Below are positions 59,801 to 64,000 of a stretch of 64,000 bases of DNA, piece by piece. Under the pieces are notes generated by a model. The model did not search any database. It was not told the DNA's origin and saw only the letters and a program-made list of their open reading frames with translations. Source of the stretch: Paragordius varius (Eukaryota > Nematomorpha); NCBI GenBank assembly GCA_964247055.1, contig OZ176054.1:3658001-3722000 (forward strand), in the 5' to 3' direction. The translations under genes were made by a program, and so were the position numbers. The number at the start of each line of letters is the position of its first letter. The first letter of the stretch is position 1.

Positions 59801-62499
59801 TTTTTTATTTTACTTGAAATTTATCGTCAAGGAAGTTAAAAATATCTAATTCTTGGTCAATACTATTAGAAATTATTAAAACTTTAATATTTACAAATTT
59901 AATCAGTACCGGCCTTTAAATCGATTAATGTTAGTATAAAAAACAAACTTACGACGTTGAACCAACTTAAAATAAAAACTTAAGAATATTTATATATATA
60001 AAAAATCTCAATTATAAAAATATTAACAATCCCCCCATATATAATTATTAATTACTGTATTTTATGTGATTATCACGTTGCATAGCTAGTATTTGTTCTC
60101 GATGTCGTTTTAGGCTCCATGGGTTAAATGAATAAGATTTTCGCTTATTTTGTTGGGGTGTGTTTGTCGAGACCGTAGTAGAAGCAATAACATTGTTTAA
60201 CGAAGTATTTGAAAGTTGGTTACTATTAGAAATTTTAATACTATTCATATTAGTATTAAAATTAGGGTTATTGGAGATATTTGTATTGCTGCAAGGTGGA
60301 AGGAGAATAGAGGTGTCAGCTTTCTCAAATAAATTTAAATTAAGCGGATCCAATACCTCAAGGCTTCCTGTGCACTTCATACGAACTTTTATTGTGGAAT
60401 ATCTAGACAAAAACAAAATTAATATGTTTTAATGATATATAAGGTAAGAAATAAAGATTTCATTAAAATGTTTTAAACGCTATATGGTAGTAATTTCTAA
60501 TAAGAATAATAATTTACAAAATTAAAAAAATTCGCATTAAACTACTATAATAACTATGACAGTTTATCACATCGATATTGTTATCGATTTTGTTTTGTAA
60601 AGTAAAACCTAAAATCGCTAAGAGTGATAATCCAAATCGCTCCTAAATTCTTGCTTGCGTTTAACAAAATATATAGCTAAAAATTCATGATATTGCATCT
60701 AGGGTTGAGCTGATTAAGTCATGACCCGGTCAGTGACTATTTTTTGACCATGGTCATTTCAGCTGTTTTTTGAAAAATTACTGGTAATCTTTTTTGGAAG
60801 AAAAATAGTAAGTTATTTTTAAATATATTAAAAAATATATAAATATTTAAATTGCCTATTTAAAAATTTAAACTGTTAAACTTGCATCCTTAAAACATTA
60901 GCATTTAAGCATATCCAGTTATTTCGAAAAAGAAAACAATCCAACTTTTTATAAAATATTCAATTATTCCATGTATGTGAATTAATAAAATGAAAAAACA
61001 TTTTATAATTGGATATTTCAATGATCGAAAGTGTAAAAAAAAACAGGAAAAATTTTATTAATATCCAGTATTAAAAGCGAGGTATTTGAAAATTCAGAAG
61101 TAATTTCACAATATAATATCGCATGGTATTTACGTAGGTAAAGTGGTCATGACACCGGACTTTTTCGAAAAAGCAGTCAAATCCACAACCCTAATTGCAT
61201 CCAAAGATATTATAGGTTATAATGACTCATAAATTACAATTTGTAAATGATTGCAACAATATTTTATAATCGATTATTATTGAACCAAACCAAACCGAAC
61301 CAAATGGTAAAAATTCGAAAACTAAATCATTTACTATATATACTATTTATTTCAAACAATAAAATATATCAAATCTATAATAATATTAAAATTAGGTAAT
61401 TAACTTAACTAAACTATCGGTTATTAATATTATTGTAATAAATAAAAAGTTACGCAAAGTTTTTTTGTTCAAAACAAAGGTTAAGGTTATAATATGCATA
61501 AAATGCGACAAAAAAATGAGATACAAAACGAAAAAGTAAGCAAGCCTATGCAAAAAATTACCAATACATAATACCTAAAAGAAAGGGCTTTATACATAAA
61601 GTTAAATTGTAGCCGTAATTATCAAAATTAATTTATAGAAAATACCAAAATAAAGGTTAAAAAAAGTGTCAAAAATTTAATAAATATTACATTCATCATG
61701 CGGAATGTCAAAATGCCATTTTTTAAAAATTATAAACTGATTAAGTTTTTAACCAGGGCCCTATTAATAAAGATTATTTTTATATCAAAATAATTAATGA
61801 CAACATATAAAAATACCGATTAAAAATGCAATTCATCGAGAAATATACACATATAAAAAAATTTAAAAAGAAAAATTACTTATCGTTAAAACTAGTGGTG
61901 GTGTTACGATATTTTTGTTGGTGAGAATTTAATGGTAAATCAAGGATTTTATCCGGTAAACCATTAAATGATTTAGATTTATTAAGGGATAAAATTGGAG
62001 ATACTAAATTAAAATATCCCTTTTTATCTTTTTCCAACAAAACCTCAACGGTACCTAAAAATTACAGCAATTATTTACCATAATAAGCTGCAATATATGG
62101 CTTTAATCTAGATGGTATATCATATTTGTAAAATTCTTTTTCTTTGTTCTGCAACGGTTTGCATATGGTATGTTTATCAAATTTGAGCATGCATAAGTGA
62201 CCACCAACTTGGTGTAAAAATGGTTGCAGGTTCACAGTTAATTTATTATTATTAAGTTTTGTGTCCACATTACTTAATACATTATTATTAGGTTTAAATT
62301 TAATAGAATCACAATAATGAGATTCCGATAAATCACTTTGGTGAGCTGGAAAAAATTTTGGTAATGTTCGGTCCTTTGATATCAATAATGCTTCCTGGGA
62401 TGATTCATCCGTAGTTTCATCAATAGAATATGTAGGAGTATCAATATAATCAGCGTTCTTATTTAAGTCATTTTGATTTACGTTAAGGTCCCATTCCAT
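56839..62499 (-). CDS. IP6K: Inositol hexakisphosphate kinase
   Basis: IP6 kinases convert InsP6 to the pyrophosphate InsP7. Five exons on the minus strand (62499-62079, 62054-61880, 60402-60056, 58325-58150, 57723-56839) sum to 667 codons plus stop. Landmarks in order: [11 protein letters not shown] and [12 protein letters not shown] (ATP-lobe start), [22 protein letters not shown] with GDDASEQK (the PxxxDxKxG inositol-binding signature), [49 protein letters not shown] and [16 protein letters not shown]. All catalytic hallmarks are present. It is longer than vertebrate IP6Ks (about 420-440) because of an Asn/Ser-rich insert in exons 1 and 3 and a polar insert before FEEYDVVD in exon 5. The first intron is 24 nt; the others are about 426 nt, 1.48 kb and 1.73 kb. 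The ATG at 62499 is the first in frame. Confidence 0.95.
58451..58756. mobile_element. TATACcATTTAC-ended miniature element, second copy
   Basis: Ends TATACTATTTACC and TATACCCTTTACA (right, read inward), about 306 bp, with several AATTCACCCT units at the left and the complement at the right. The core AATGAGTTATATTAGCCCGA is shared with 38384-38623. More ACCCT units than the first copy. Located in an IP6K intron. Confidence 0.8.
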
Positions 62500-63314
62500 A
62501 AATAAGGGTTTATTCAAGCCAATAATTTAATAACCACTAGGATTGATTATAACAGACCATCAAAAATAAATTTTATAATTTTTTATTTAATTAATAAATT
62601 ATAAAAATATTATAGATGCTTATGATAAAGTTTCTAATTAAAATTAGTTTTATCAGAGTTTTTTTAGGGATTCTTTATAACTACAGCATACAATTCTAAC
62701 AATTAGTTTAAACTTAAGCAAAAGTTATAGATAAGCAGGATATTAAATAATAATACAGGTAAAATATCATATTTATAATTTATCGCTAATGCATATTTAA
62801 TAATTTGCACCTATTAAGTTTTTTGTTTGGGGCTAAATCTTTTAGACTAACTTATTTATTATCAGTACATTAATTTTTAAAACATTATATATTGCTTATA
62901 TGGGCAAAATAAAAAATACGCATTTTTTTGCGCATATTTTAAGAAACTCCTTAATTGTAAAAAATCATCTCGATCTTAAAACTTATTTGCATATTATTTG
63001 ATTCGAAAATATAGAAGGCAAATATTTAAAATATACAAACAAATTAATTTTAGAAATAGAGCATTTTAGCAACAAATTTTGAAATTCATGAATAATGGCC
63101 TGTTTAAAATCGCGTTTTAGGTTTCAATTTCGAATCTAATAGTTGGAAAACTGCAAATATATATTTTTATTTAATGATTTGATTTGAACCAAAACAACTT
63201 TTAAAATAGTAGTTTTAAATAGAGCACGGATTCAAAATATAATTGTTTTGCATGAAATATCTTATTTTTCATTGCAAAACAAAACATTATAAATCAGATG
63301 TATCGCAAGTTTAT
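62500..63314. other. AT-rich sequence upstream of the IP6 kinase
   Basis: Presumed promoter side of the IP6 kinase gene. I see no clear core promoter motif, no exon and no organised repeat. Confidence 0.4.
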
Positions 63315-64000
63315 CACTTTGATAAAACACATTTCAGTCCTCCGATTCAAATTGAGATCTATAAGGAACCCAGGCTTGTTAAAAATCAAATATTAACACT
63401 TGGATACAACACATTCATTTTAGTCCTTCGATTCAAATTGAGGTAGTTAAACCCAGGCCTATTTAAAATTAAATTCTTTAAAAATATGGAAGGAATCCAA
63501 ACCATGGCAAAATTTCTACTTATATAACATTGATATACCGAAATATATAAAAGATTTTATTCAAAAATACTTGTTATTACTTATTTTCAGCTAAAACCGA
63601 ATTCAGTCAACGTAGTGATTAGTAAAATTATTACCTTTAATTTTACCTTTAAAATTAAATGAATACAATATTTTTCAAAAATTTTGTAAAATAAAAATGG
63701 GGTCGAAGTAGTTTGACATGGAACTTTTATTCAGATATTTTGGCATATTTATATAATTTTTATTAGGATAGAAGCATAAATTTCAATTGGGACCGTTTCA
63801 CTCAAGAGCTTTTTAAAAATCCTAACTCAAATTTAGTTTGGGGTATTTAGATACCCCAATTTAAACGGAAGTGTTAATATAAATGAAATCCATTGCAAAA
63901 GTTTGCACTTCTGCACCAAAATATAAAAAAATATTGATTTAATAAACCTTGATATTACTGAAATAAAGAAAAACCTGAAGGTAAAAATTTAGTCAATATG
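63315..64000. mobile_element. TTAA-flanked element (old copy), interrupted, running off the window
   Basis: The left part, 63315-63392 (CACTTTGATAAAACAC, then CTCCGATTCAAATTGAG), and the continuation from 63878 (GAAATCCATTGCAAAAGTTTGCACTT) match the left 80 and next 120 bp of the copy at 9521. The family member at 63397-63873 lies between them. Confidence 0.75.
63397..63873. mobile_element. TTAA-flanked miniature DNA transposon (copy 2), nested
   Basis: A 477-bp element with ends CACTTGGATACAAC and CACTTCCGTTTAAATTGGGG (right, read inward), flanked by TTAA at 63393-63396 and 63874-63877. It is collinear with the 582-bp copy at 9521 with small deletions and is inserted into an older member of its own family. 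Confidence 0.85.

Noticed and set aside
1-64000. CRISPR arrays, operons, bacterial regulatory sites, rRNA genes
   Set aside because: The sequence is animal nuclear DNA with spliceosomal introns; the tandem repeats seen lack the regular spacer pattern of CRISPR, and no rRNA-like stretch is present.

Overview
This is a strongly AT-rich animal nuclear DNA window. It carries twelve gene loci, each split by introns except one small single-exon gene, in a background of DNA-transposon debris and one LINE fragment. Recognisable genes are lin-28 (-), CCZ1 (+), DHCR7 (-), WBP2 (+), DMC1 (-), a secreted trypsin-like protease (+) and an inositol hexakisphosphate kinase (-). Four further loci look real but I could not name them: an Asn-rich protein at the left edge (+), a secreted Cys-rich GYYCPTG-repeat protein (+), a large von Willebrand A-like protein (-) and a small single-pass membrane protein (-). 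The twelfth locus is the LINE reverse-transcriptase fragment. lin-28 and the chymotrypsin-fold protease point to a metazoan.

The most distinctive signal is intron size. Where the protein family fixes the reading frame, many introns are only 22-34 nt long: nine of ten in DMC1 (22-27 nt), four in CCZ1 (23, 23, 23, 29), two in WBP2 (22, 34), one in the protease (30) and one in the IP6 kinase (24). All are GT..AG and all restore the conserved frame. The same genes also have introns from 90 nt to over 6 kb, filled with transposons. As far as I recall, very short spliceosomal introns averaging about 26 nt are reported for dicyemid mesozoans, so a dicyemid or relative is my best guess. This is inference, not proof.

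Layout: 1-3.2 kb, 3' part of an unnamed gene. 3.2-7.1 kb, intergenic with a hAT-type miniature element and a possible tRNA-like SINE. 7.1-11.5 kb, Cys-rich secreted protein, its introns holding a mariner relic and a TTAA-flanked miniature element. 12.4-13.1 kb, second mariner relic. 13.3-17.3 kb, lin-28, whose introns hold a 1.1-kb near-palindrome and a stack of nested repeats. 19.4-19.9 kb, LINE fragment. 21.5-30.7 kb, CCZ1, with a 6.4-kb intron holding a three-level transposon nest. 30.9-41.4 kb, small membrane protein and large VWA-like protein. 41.9-44.2 kb, DHCR7. 46.6-51.2 kb, WBP2. 51.35-52.7 kb, DMC1. 53.0-56.1 kb, protease. 56.8-62.5 kb, IP6 kinase. 63.3-64 kb, one TTAA element inserted in another.

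The genes do not form a pathway. They cover germline recombination (DMC1), Rab7 activation on endosomes (CCZ1), sterol reduction in the ER (DHCR7), inositol pyrophosphate signalling (IP6K), WW-domain adaptor function (WBP2) and developmental RNA control (LIN-28). Several neighbours are tightly packed and convergent (WBP2/DMC1 185 bp apart, CCZ1/small membrane gene 150 bp) or divergent (DMC1/protease about 350 bp), while the transposon load sits in long introns and a few spacers.
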